Shown in pieces: positions 1 through 5,695 of a stretch of DNA of 6,884 nt. The stretch comes from Lachnospiraceae bacterium (GTDB lineage Bacteria; Bacillota; Clostridia; Lachnospirales; Lachnospiraceae). Made by a program: the position numbers and the translations under genes. A model generated the notes under the pieces. The model ran no database searches. It was not told where the DNA came from and saw only the letters and a program-made list of their open reading frames with translations. Each line of letters starts with the position of its first letter. Position 1 is the first letter of the stretch. The DNA lies in the NCBI GenBank assembly GCA_016282215.1, contig JAEEKC010000045.1:1-6884 (forward strand). The letters are read 5' to 3'.

Positions 1-188
1 GTAAAAGGATCAAGAGAGGTTTGTACAGGCACTATGATGGAACAGTCACGAATGCTGACATCAATGGTGCGGCAAACATCTTAAGGAAAGTATTCCCAAA
101 GGTAACCCGATGGGATAGGGGCATCGTGGACATGCCCTGTTCTGCAGGATGTAAAGATCCTGCAGGTTCATGCCGCACGGCGGCATAA
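1..188 (+). CDS. tnpB: TnpB (IS200/IS605 OrfB) RNA-guided endonuclease, C-terminal end only
   Basis: This is the last 61 codons of a transposon-encoded TnpB nuclease; the 5' part lies before the window. Reading starts at base 3 and ends at TAA 186-188. The segment NADINGAANILRK (about residues 17-29 of the visible part) is the conserved third RuvC motif of TnpB/OrfB, and the Asp at bases 57-59 is the expected catalytic residue. The basic run KRIKRGLYR before it is also typical. Family knowledge: TnpB is guided by an omega RNA taken from the right end of its element and cuts DNA, which favours retention of the element. The tail after the motif (about 30 residues with three Cys) is encoded by DNA that folds into hairpins, so its residues may be set by RNA structure. 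The zinc-finger and other RuvC motifs, and any tnpA, lie outside the window, so activity cannot be judged. Confidence 0.9.
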   Translation, partial: KRIKRGLYRHYDGTVTNADINGAANILRKVFPKVTRWDRGIVDMPCSAGCKDPAGSCRTAA

Positions 189-222
189 CAGAAACCCCAT
201 CCGACATAGTCGGTTGTGGGTC
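100..222 (+). ncRNA. Candidate omega RNA (right-end RNA) scaffold overlapping the tnpB 3' end
   Basis: Four hairpins follow each other. Stem 119-124/132-137 (GGGCAT with ATGCCC, 7-nt loop). Stem 142-150/157-165 (CTGCAGGAT with ATCCTGCAG, 9 perfect pairs, 6-nt loop). Stem 171-176/180-185 (TGCCGC with GCGGCA, 3-nt loop). Stem 196-199/217-220 with inner stem 201-205/209-213 (CCGAC with GTCGG, ATA loop). The first three lie inside tnpB and the last follows its stop, which is the known position of omega RNA in TnpB elements. The guide would be the roughly 16-20 bases of flanking DNA just after the scaffold, at about 223-243. The start at 100 is approximate, and no promoter or processing site is identified. 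Confidence 0.5.
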
Positions 223-737
223 GTTCATCATATAACTACAGACACCGGGGTTATCTTCCGGAGCGTACTCATTACATACTGATCGTCAATATCGATGGTC
301 AGAAGCGGTATGTGGCCGGTGATGAGAATGACAGTATCGGTGAGAAGATCGATGTCATGTATTCGCAGGGGATGATCTTCAAAAAGCCTGAGAGACTTTT
401 GGATCCGAAAGCTTTGTTGTTTACATTGATCTGGGCAGCGCTTTTTTTCCGGTCTTTTCTGTTTGTCATGCAAAACTATTGCGCGGCATATTTCATCGTA
501 TTGGGGCTGCTGTTTCTTGGTGCGCCGTTGATCTTCAAAATGCATTACAGTCTTAAGATACGATCAGGCATGTATAAAATGGAAACCGGCGAAAGGCTCA
601 GGGATGCCATGGTGTGGCCGGGTTATGACCTTTTTCATGGAAACAAAAAGGCGGATACCATTCTGGGGATTCTGTTGGGCGTCATCCTGCTCGCAGGGAT
701 CATTACGTTCATCGTTTCGCTTCGAATGATAGGATGA
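216..737 (+). CDS. Hypothetical membrane protein, probably 5'-truncated by the upstream IS
   Basis: A 173-codon frame from GTG 216 to TGA 735-737. I do not recognise a family with certainty. Residues 1-65 are soluble, with a stretch (about 19-63) containing NIDGQKRYVAG and IGEKIDVMY. That pattern loosely resembles the beta-rich segment of DUF3592-type membrane proteins, but this is recollection, not a match. Three hydrophobic segments follow: about 66-85, 88-108 and 149-169, with a charged linker (110-147) between the second and third. The GTG lies inside the right-end hairpin of the tnpB element, has no Shine-Dalgarno, and a TAG at 207-209 closes the frame just upstream. The simplest reading is that the true N-terminus was removed by insertion and the first few codons come from the element. 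The next in-frame ATG is at 357, leaving 126 residues. It may be a pseudogene. Confidence 0.45.
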   Translation: MGRSSYNYRHRGYLPERTHYILIVNIDGQKRYVAGDENDSIGEKIDVMYSQGMIFKKPERLLDPKALLFTLIWAALFFRSFLFVMQNYCAAYFIVLGLLFLGAPLIFKMHYSLKIRSGMYKMETGERLRDAMVWPGYDLFHGNKKADTILGILLGVILLAGIITFIVSLRMIG

Positions 738-952
738 GCGTTTTTCGATTGAAATTCTTATATTTTTCCGAATAAATTGAATACTTTACCGATTGGAAAT
801 TTGAAATCCAAAGATAGCATGATACGGTCTTTACAACCGGGCAATTTGGCAGCATTATACAGTAAAGAAAACTTTAGTAAAAATATCTTTAGTGAAATGG
901 TTTTGCTGAAATGACTGATATCTTGATAAATGAGTTCATAAAGTCTTAAGGA
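738..952. other. AT-rich spacer with no supportable gene
   Basis: This stretch is clearly richer in A and T than the coding regions around it. I see no RNA gene and no convincing terminator: short T-runs at 741-745 and 763-768 are not preceded by a stable stem. A small direct repeat is present, CTTTAGTAA at 872-880 and CTTTAGTGA at 887-895, spaced 15 bases start to start. A minus-strand frame crosses the area but starts with TTG, lacks a ribosome binding site and runs over the metY promoter. The spacer may be decayed DNA left between the IS-damaged gene and the metY operon. Confidence 0.5.
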
Positions 953-981
953 TTGCCACAAAGGGCGGGTTATGGTATGAT
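953..981 (+). promoter_or_regulatory. Sigma-A promoter with extended -10, upstream of metY
   Basis: TTGCCA at 953-958 (-35, 5 of 6 to consensus TTGACA) is followed by exactly 17 bases and TATGAT at 976-981 (-10, 5 of 6 to TATAAT). TG at 973-974 stands one base before the -10, which gives an extended -10 box. Transcription would start near 988, leaving a leader of about 119 bases before metY. It is the best promoter match in the window and probably drives metY and pyrC. Confidence 0.65.
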
Positions 982-986
982 AATAC

Positions 987-1076
987 ATTGCAGTGCAATA
1001 GGCAGATATGAAAATGTGTAGCAAATAACTATTGATTTAGGTAGAGTAAAGTTCGGTATGAAAAAACGAAGCCGAA
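987..1076 (+). promoter_or_regulatory. metY 5' leader with two small stems; no known riboswitch recognised
   Basis: The leader contains a tight hairpin, ATTGC 987-991 with GCAAT 995-999 (3-nt loop), right at the predicted transcript start, where it could stabilise the 5' end. A looser pair is TTCGG 1052-1056 with CCGAA 1072-1076 (15-nt loop), 16 bases before the ribosome binding site. I do not see SAM-I (S-box) or T-box core sequences, which might be expected for a sulfur amino acid gene. A regulatory role is only a possibility. Confidence 0.2.
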
Positions 1077-1092
1077 ATACTAATAACAAATT

Positions 1093-1098
1093 AGGAGG
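1093..1098 (+). promoter_or_regulatory. Strong ribosome binding site for metY
   Basis: AGGAGG, a perfect Shine-Dalgarno core, ends 8 bases before ATG 1107 and fixes that start. It is the strongest binding site in the window; those of pyrC, pyrK and sufC are much weaker. Confidence 0.85.
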
Positions 1099-1106
1099 AA
1101 CGAATC

Positions 1107-2384
1107 ATGAGCGATTTCAGAAACGGAACCAAATGCGTACAGGCAGGTTACAGACCGGGAAACGGGGAGCCGAGGCAGATCCCCATCGTTCAGTCCACGA
1201 CCTTTAAATATGATACCAGCGAGGATATGGGCAAACTCTTCGACCTCGAGGCAAGCGGGTATTTTTATACCAGACTCCAGAATCCCACGAACGATCATGT
1301 AGCGGCAAAGATTGCGGATTTAGAGGGCGGAACAGCCGGCATGCTGACTTCCTCCGGACAGGCTGCAAACTTCTTTGCACTTTTCAATATCTGTGAAACC
1401 GGCAGCCATATCGTATCGTCTTCTTCCATCTATGGAGGCACCTTCAACCTGATCGCAGTGACCATGAAGAAGATGGGCATTGATGTGACCTTCGTATCCC
1501 CTGACTGCACCAGAGAAGAACTGGATGCGGCTTTTCAGGATAACACCAGGGCGGTGTTCGGCGAGACCATCGCAAACCCTGCTTTGACGGTGCTGGATAT
1601 CGAGAAATTCGCGCAGGCGGCTCATGATCATGGCGTTCCTTTCATCATTGATAATACCTTCCCGACACCGGTGAACTGCCGTCCCATCGAGTGGGGCGCT
1701 GATATCGTGACCCATTCCACCACGAAGTACATGGACGGCCACGGCGTAGCAGTGGGTGGTGCCATCGTGGATTCCGGCAAATTTGACTGGATGGCACATG
1801 CGGACAAATTCCCCGGCCTGACCACACCGGATGATTCTTATCACGGTATCGTGTATGCTGAGAAATTCGGCCTGGAGGGCGCTTTTATCACAAAGGCAAC
1901 TGCGCAGCTGATGCGTGATTTCGGCTGCATCCAGTCACCCCAGAATGCATTTTACTTAAATCTCGGTCTTGAATCACTCCATGTGAGAATGCCCAAGCAT
2001 GTTGAGAACGGGCAGGCAGTGGCTGAGTTTTTGCAAAGCCAGTCCAAGGTGAAAAAAGTCAGCTATCCAGGCCTTCCTTCGGATCCTTATTTCGAGATCG
2101 CAAAGAAATATCTTCCGAATGGCGGCTGCGGCGTGGTTTCCTGCGAGTTAGAAGGCGGACGCGCAGCGGCAGAGGCTTTTATGAAGAAACTGAAACTGGC
2201 AGCCATCGAGACCCATGTGGCAGATGCGAGAACCTGCTGTCTGAACCCGGCAACCTCTAGCCACAGACAGCTGACGGACGAGCAGCTTGAAGCAGCAGGC
2301 ATTCCTGCAGGCCTGATCCGTATTTCCTGCGGTCTGGAAGACAAGGAAGATCTGATCGCGGATATCGAGCAGGCACTGGGCTGA
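1107..2384 (+). CDS. metY: O-acetylhomoserine aminocarboxypropyltransferase / sulfhydrylase (PLP enzyme)
   Basis: Cytoplasmic PLP enzyme of the Cys/Met metabolism (gamma-family, fold type I) group. MetY joins sulfide to O-acetylhomoserine to give homocysteine and acetate, the direct sulfhydrylation route to methionine. The length of 425 residues is normal for MetY. Visible family residues: Y54 and R56 in YTRLQNPTND (phosphate contacts from the partner subunit), S83-G84-Q85 in the SSGQAA turn, Y109 in IYGG (stacks on PLP), D182 in IIDNTF (pairs with the PLP nitrogen), K207 in HSTTKYMDGHG (Schiff-base lysine), and R405 in LIRISCGLED (substrate carboxylate). The long GHGVAVGGAIVDSG segment after the lysine fits MetY better than MetB or MetC. 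The start is fixed by AGGAGG. Its stop is 18 bases before the pyrC ATG, so the two are probably one operon. The exact acyl substrate (acetyl or succinyl) cannot be proven from sequence. Confidence 0.93.
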   Translation: MSDFRNGTKCVQAGYRPGNGEPRQIPIVQSTTFKYDTSEDMGKLFDLEASGYFYTRLQNPTNDHVAAKIADLEGGTAGMLTSSGQAANFFALFNICETGSHIVSSSSIYGGTFNLIAVTMKKMGIDVTFVSPDCTREELDAAFQDNTRAVFGETIANPALTVLDIEKFAQAAHDHGVPFIIDNTFPTPVNCRPIEWGADIVTHSTTKYMDGHGVAVGGAIVDSGKFDWMAHADKFPGLTTPDDSYHGIVYAEKFGLEGAFITKATAQLMRDFGCIQSPQNAFYLNLGLESLHVRMPKHVENGQAVAEFLQSQSKVKKVSYPGLPSDPYFEIAKKYLPNGGCGVVSCELEGGRAAAEAFMKKLKLAAIETHVADARTCCLNPATSSHRQLTDEQLEAAGIPAGLIRISCGLEDKEDLIADIEQALG

Positions 2385-2402
2385 TATTTAAGAGTGAAGA
2401 GC

Positions 2403-3734
2403 ATGAATAAACTTTTGATCAAAAATGGCATTATTGTCGATCCCTCCAGCGACCGGAATGAAAACGGCGAGGGAATGTACCGGTCGGATATCCTGATCTC
2501 GGATGGCAAGATCGAAAAGATCGCGCCTGCCATTCCCGAAACAGAGGATGCGGCCATGGGTGCGCAGGTCATCGATGTCAAAGGTCTGAAGATCGGTCCC
2601 GGCCTTGTGGATGTGCACGTGCATTTCCGTGATCCCGGTTTTACCTATAAAGAGGATATTCAGACCGGCGCACGGGCAGCGGCGGCAGGTGGATTTACTT
2701 CGGTTGTCATGATGGCGAACACAAAGCCGGTTGTTGATGATCATGAAACCCTTTCGCAGGTTCTGGAAAAAGCAAAGCAGACGGATATCCATGTGTATGC
2801 CTGCGGCGCGATCACCAAGGGTTTTGGCGGGAAAGAATTGACGGACATGCAGATCCTGAAGGCGCTCGGTGCGGTTGGTTTTACCGATGACGGGATTCCC
2901 ATTATGGATGAAGCGGTAGTACGGCAGGCAATGGAAACCGCAGCGGATCTGAACGTGCCGCTCAGTTTTCATGAGGAAGACCCCGCATATATTGAGAATA
3001 ACGGGATCAACAAGGGAAAGGCTTCCGAGCATTTCGGCATCGGCGGCTCTGACCGGATGGCGGAGATCTCGCTGATCCGGCGGGATGTCAGTCTTGCGCT
3101 GGAAACCGGCGCGATCTACGACTGTCAGCATATCAGCACCAAAGAAGGCGTAGAGTTGATCCGTGAGGCAAAAAAGACCGCGCGCGAAACCGGCAAGGGC
3201 AGGATCCACGCTGAAGCAACGCCCCATCATTTTTCACTGACTGAGGATGCGGCTATTGAGTACGGAACTCTGGCAAAAATGAACCCGCCTCTCAGAACAG
3301 AGGAAGACAGAAAAGCCATAATCGAAGGGCTGCGGGACGGCACCATTGACCTGATCGCAACGGATCACGCGCCCCACAGCAAGGAAGAAAAAGATAAGAC
3401 CATCACTGAGGCGCCCAGCGGCATTATCGGTCTGGAAACCGCATTTTCCCTGGCAGTTACGAATCTGGTAAGACCCGGATACTTAAGCCTGAAGACATTG
3501 TTTGACCGCATGAGCTGGTCACCGGCGGCCATGTATCACCTTCCCTGCGGACGGATCGCAGAAGGAATGGCAGCGGACTTTGTCATCTTTGATGAGGCTG
3601 CAAAAGTAAGGTATGATACCTTCAGGTCCAAATCCTCCAACAGCCCCTTTACCGGATGCGAATTATGCGGGAAAGTGTACATGACGATCTGCTCAGGACG
3701 CGTGGTGTACGAGGCGCAGGAGAGCGGGGAGTAA
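2403..3734 (+). CDS. pyrC: Dihydroorotase, type I
   Basis: Cytoplasmic zinc amidohydrolase that closes carbamoyl-aspartate to dihydroorotate, the third step of pyrimidine synthesis. From ATG 2403 it has 443 residues, slightly over the usual ~425-430. Motifs in that numbering: H72 and H74 in DVHVHFRDPG (metal ligands, R76 substrate), N106 in MANTKP, D162 in FTDDG, H190 in SFHEED, H243 in QHIST, the ATPHH segment near 275, and D321 with H325 in TDHAPHSKEE. All expected catalytic residues are present and the type I pattern is clear. The C-terminal SPFTG segment and the short beta end are also usual. A GTG at 2394 is in frame and would add three residues, but AAGAG at 2390-2394 is well spaced only for ATG 2403. 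It follows metY by 18 bases, an uncommon partner, and most likely shares its transcript. pyrK lies 161 bases downstream. Confidence 0.95.
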   Translation: MNKLLIKNGIIVDPSSDRNENGEGMYRSDILISDGKIEKIAPAIPETEDAAMGAQVIDVKGLKIGPGLVDVHVHFRDPGFTYKEDIQTGARAAAAGGFTSVVMMANTKPVVDDHETLSQVLEKAKQTDIHVYACGAITKGFGGKELTDMQILKALGAVGFTDDGIPIMDEAVVRQAMETAADLNVPLSFHEEDPAYIENNGINKGKASEHFGIGGSDRMAEISLIRRDVSLALETGAIYDCQHISTKEGVELIREAKKTARETGKGRIHAEATPHHFSLTEDAAIEYGTLAKMNPPLRTEEDRKAIIEGLRDGTIDLIATDHAPHSKEEKDKTITEAPSGIIGLETAFSLAVTNLVRPGYLSLKTLFDRMSWSPAAMYHLPCGRIAEGMAADFVIFDEAAKVRYDTFRSKSSNSPFTGCELCGKVYMTICSGRVVYEAQESGE

Positions 3735-3736
3735 AC

Positions 3737-3785
3737 CGACGGATGTTGGTTGATAACTGAGACGACGGATGATAGATGATAACTG
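3737..3785 (+). repeat. Imperfect tandem repeat, two 23-base units, period 26
   Basis: Unit 1 at 3737-3759 and unit 2 at 3763-3785 both begin CGACGGATG and end TGATAACTG, with a differing 5-base middle (TTGGT against ATAGA). That gives 20 of 23 identical bases. The block starts 2 bases after the pyrC stop. No function is evident; it marks the spacer as a site of local duplication. Confidence 0.7.
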
Positions 3786-3814
3786 TAGATCATATTGTAT
3801 AGATGAATGAATAG

Positions 3815-3861
3815 CCCTCCCCCTGGGGGGAGGGTGGCACCGAAGATGCCGGGTGAGGGGC
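3815..3861 (+). repeat. Two-hairpin dispersed repeat, copy A (+ orientation)
   Basis: First hairpin: CCCTCCCC 3815-3822 pairs with GGGGAGGG 3827-3834 around CTGG, 8 perfect pairs. Second hairpin: GGCACC 3836-3841 with GATGCC 3845-3850 around GAA, 5 of 6 pairs with one C/A mismatch. A GGGTGAGGGGC tail (3851-3861) could instead pair with the CCCTC of the first arm. No T-run follows, so it is not a classic terminator. Copy B at 5588-5634 is the same element inverted. I read it as a small palindromic extragenic element of the kind common in gut Clostridia; that link is from memory. Confidence 0.75.
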
Positions 3862-3895
3862 TTTACAGAACCGAAGAATATAACAGGACGAAAAC

Positions 3896-4747
3896 ATGAG
3901 TAAGAAAAAAACAACAGCAACCGTATATTCCCAGACGCAGATTTCCGAAGGCATCTTTGATCTCTGGCTGGAAACAGACCTGGCAGAGGATGCGAAGGCA
4001 GGACAGTTCGTCAGCCTCTTTTGTAAAGAAGGATCGAGACTGCTGCCCAGGCCCATCAGTATCTGCGAAGCAGACAAAAAAGCCGGAAGGATCCGGCTGG
4101 TTTACCGCGTGGCCGGTCAGGGAACAGCGGAATTTTCAAACCTTGTAAAAGGTGATAGCGTATCTGTTCTCGGTGTACTCGGAAACGGTTTTCCGCTGGA
4201 AGAGGCGGACGGGAAAAAAGTCATTGTCATGGGTGGCGGGATCGGAATCCCTCCCATGCTGCAAACCTGCGTTTCCCTGAAAGAGCGGGGGGAATCCGAA
4301 GGTGTCACGGCAGTGCTCGGTTATCGGAGCGAGCGTTTTTTATGGCAGGACTTTTCGGATGTCCTGTTACAAGATGACAAAGAAAGTGCCGCATCTGAAG
4401 GCGCAGGCAGTCAGTCTGAAAACGGAGCCTGTAGTCTCTATGCCGCAACCGAAGATGGCAGTTTCGGTACGCCGGGAAATGTACTCGATGCAGTATCACA
4501 GCAGAGTATCCAAGGAGATGTGATCTTTGCCTGCGGTCCCATGCCGATGCTGCGTGCCATCAAAAAGTTTGCAGAGGCTAACAATATAAAAGCCTTTATC
4601 TCACTGGAAGAGAGAATGGCCTGCGGCGTAGGCGCTTGTCTTGGCTGTGTTTGCAAAACCACAAAAGAAGACGATCACTCCAAGGTGTATAACAGCCGAA
4701 TCTGTACGGATGGACCGGTTTACCCGGCGGAAGATGTTGCGATTTGA
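3896..4747 (+). CDS. pyrK: Dihydroorotate dehydrogenase electron-transfer subunit (FAD, [2Fe-2S])
   Basis: PyrK pairs with PyrD (type 1B) and carries electrons from dihydroorotate oxidation through a [2Fe-2S] cluster and FAD to NAD+. Domains in order: FAD-binding barrel (about 1-100) with the RPIS motif R52-S55 and GNGFP near 96-100; NAD-binding domain with GGGIGIPP at 113-120 and CGPMPM at 213-218; C-terminal cluster loop with C243, C248, C251 and C270 (C-x4-C-x2-C-x18-C), plus an extra C253. At 283 residues it is longer than the usual ~250-260. The excess is mainly a Ser/Gly/Glu-rich insert at about 160-179, between the RSERFLWQDF strand and the YAATEDGSFG strand. AGGA at 3885-3888, 7 bases before ATG 3896, supports the start. 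pyrC lies upstream but no pyrD follows: the next gene is sufC. PyrD is presumably encoded elsewhere. Confidence 0.93.
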   Translation: MSKKKTTATVYSQTQISEGIFDLWLETDLAEDAKAGQFVSLFCKEGSRLLPRPISICEADKKAGRIRLVYRVAGQGTAEFSNLVKGDSVSVLGVLGNGFPLEEADGKKVIVMGGGIGIPPMLQTCVSLKERGESEGVTAVLGYRSERFLWQDFSDVLLQDDKESAASEGAGSQSENGACSLYAATEDGSFGTPGNVLDAVSQQSIQGDVIFACGPMPMLRAIKKFAEANNIKAFISLEERMACGVGACLGCVCKTTKEDDHSKVYNSRICTDGPVYPAEDVAI

Positions 4748-4761
4748 CAGTGTAAGGTAAA

Positions 4762-4774
4762 GGTGCGAAGCACC
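4762..4774 (+). repeat. Small GAA-loop hairpin in the pyrK-sufC spacer
   Basis: GGTGC 4762-4766 pairs perfectly with GCACC 4770-4774 around GAA. It has the same triloop as the second hairpin of the two-hairpin repeat, but no GC-rich first hairpin is beside it. It may be a related remnant. There is no T-run behind it, so termination is not supported. The rest of this 90-base spacer shows nothing clear. Confidence 0.45.
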
Positions 4775-4837
4775 ATGTCTGTGAGATGAGAAGTGGAGTA
4801 ACTGTAAAATATAGATATTAAGAAAGCGAGTAACAAC

Positions 4838-5581
4838 ATGACAGACAAACTGATCACCATCGATAATGTGAGTGCGGGGATCGAAGAAGAGGATATCCTC
4901 CACGGCGTCAGTCTTTCCATCGGAGAGGGAGAAACCCACGTTCTGATGGGACCCAATGGCGCAGGAAAATCCACTCTCGGAAATGTGCTGATGGGAAATC
5001 CCGTGTATAAGCTTTCCGGCGGAAAGATCTTTTTTGACGGTGAGGAGATCACCGAAGAGTCGGCCGATAAAAGAGCCCGCAGGGGAATGTTTTTATCCTT
5101 CCAAAATCCCCTCGAGGTACCGGGTCTTTCATTAGATGAATTTATCCGCAACGCGATCCGGCAAAAGACAGGAAAACCCATTAAGATCTTCCAGTTTAAA
5201 AAGCAGCTGGCTGAAGCAATGGCACTTTTGAACATGGATGAAAGCTATGCACAGCGTGATTTGAACGTAGGCTTTTCCGGCGGTGAGAAAAAGAAGGCGG
5301 AGATCCTGCAGCTTCTGATGCTGCAGCCCCGGTTTGCGATCCTCGACGAGACCGATTCCGGTCTGGATGTGGATGCGGTCAGAACCGTGTCCCAGGGCAT
5401 CCGGGAGTATCAGAAAAAAGAGGACGGCGCACTCCTTATCATCACCCATTCCACGAAGATATTAGAGTCGCTTAAAGTCGACAAGACCCATATCATTGTG
5501 AAGGGACAGATCGTAAAGAGCGGCGGACCGGAACTTGTGGATGAGATCAACGAGAAGGGGTTCGAGGCGTTTCTTTCCTGA
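4838..5581 (+). CDS. sufC: Fe-S cluster assembly ATPase SufC
   Basis: Soluble ABC-type ATPase of the SUF system. It binds SufB (and SufD where present) in the SufBC(D) scaffold and powers the conformational change needed for Fe-S cluster assembly. The length of 247 residues is typical. Motifs: Walker A GPNGAGKST 38-46, Q-loop Q89 in LSFQNP, signature FSGGEKKK 146-153, Walker B ending in D170-E171 (FAILDE), D-loop SGLD 174-177, and H-loop H204 in ITHST. The EKKKAEILQ stretch and the DETDSGLDVDA run separate SufC from transporter ATPases. No membrane segment is present, as expected. The upstream ribosome binding site is weak (AGAAAG near 4821-4826), but the start is supported by alignment-like fit of MTDKLITIDNVSAGIEEEDIL to the family N-terminus. 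sufB follows after an unusually long 228-base gap. Confidence 0.96.
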   Translation: MTDKLITIDNVSAGIEEEDILHGVSLSIGEGETHVLMGPNGAGKSTLGNVLMGNPVYKLSGGKIFFDGEEITEESADKRARRGMFLSFQNPLEVPGLSLDEFIRNAIRQKTGKPIKIFQFKKQLAEAMALLNMDESYAQRDLNVGFSGGEKKKAEILQLLMLQPRFAILDETDSGLDVDAVRTVSQGIREYQKKEDGALLIITHSTKILESLKVDKTHIIVKGQIVKSGGPELVDEINEKGFEAFLS

Positions 5582-5587
5582 AATTCA

Positions 5588-5634
5588 GGCCCCTCATCTG
5601 TCGCCTTCGGCGACATCTTCCCCCGGAGGGGAAG
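5588..5634 (-). repeat. Two-hairpin dispersed repeat, copy B (inverted)
   Basis: Same 47-base design as copy A, read on the minus strand. On the + strand, GTCGCC 5600-5605 pairs with GGCGAC 5609-5614 around TTC (GAA on the minus strand), and CTTCCCC 5617-5623 pairs with GGGGAAG 5628-5634 around CGGA. It begins GGCCCCTCAT at 5588, the complement of the copy A tail. Both stems differ in sequence from copy A yet remain fully paired. It lies 6 bases after the sufC stop, inside the sufC-sufB gap, and has no T-run, so read-through to sufB is possible. Confidence 0.75.
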
Positions 5635-5695
5635 ACTTGTGATTGAGATTGTCATAGTTACCGACAGGGTAATCAAATGAATGCAGCCAAATAAA

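Larger units (their letters stand above)
1..222 (+). mobile_element. Right end of an IS200/IS605-like (tnpB-carrying) insertion sequence
   Basis: The tnpB 3' end plus the short hairpin-rich tail behind it form the right part of an IS200/IS605-type element. The last hairpin (196-220) is the best candidate for the right-end structure recognised by the TnpA transposase in this family. The exact boundary cannot be read from one copy: these elements have no terminal inverted repeats and make no target duplication. I place it a few bases past the hairpin, between roughly 220 and 230. The left end and the target motif are outside the window. Confidence 0.6.

Noticed and set aside
758..1024. Minus-strand 88-codon frame in the AT-rich spacer
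   Set aside because: It has a TTG start, no ribosome binding site and no recognisable motif, and it runs across the metY promoter. Long chance frames of Phe, Leu, Lys and Ile codons are expected in such DNA.
988..1106. SAM riboswitch (S-box) in the metY leader
   Set aside because: The conserved S-box core and its terminator stem are not visible in this AT-rich leader.
1320..3230. Long minus-strand frames opposite metY (1320-1844) and pyrC (2388-3230)
   Set aside because: Both lie opposite genes with intact family motifs. Their translations show no coherent domain and they lack binding sites.
3737..3785. CRISPR-like repeats
   Set aside because: There are only two imperfect units with no spacer of proper length between them and no cas gene nearby.
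3815..3834. Rho-independent terminator after pyrC
   Set aside because: The stem is strong but GC-rich sequence, not a T-run, follows it. The same applies to 5617-5634 after sufC.
3831..3845. T-box-like core: AGGGTGGCACCG resembles the conserved AGGGTGGNACCGCG
   Set aside because: There is no Stem I, specifier loop or downstream terminator. The match is part of a two-hairpin repeat that recurs inverted at 5588-5634, and the gene behind it (pyrK) is not an amino acid or tRNA-ligase gene.
4744..4749. Perfect TTGACA -35 box overlapping the pyrK stop, before sufC
   Set aside because: No -10-like sequence occurs 16-18 bases downstream; that position is occupied by the GGTGC-GAA-GCACC hairpin. The TAAAAT at 4805-4810 is too far away and has no own -35.
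5649..5675. Possible sufB promoter (TTGTCA, then TAATCA)
   Set aside because: Spacing is only 15 bases and the -10 is poor, so it does not stand out from background.
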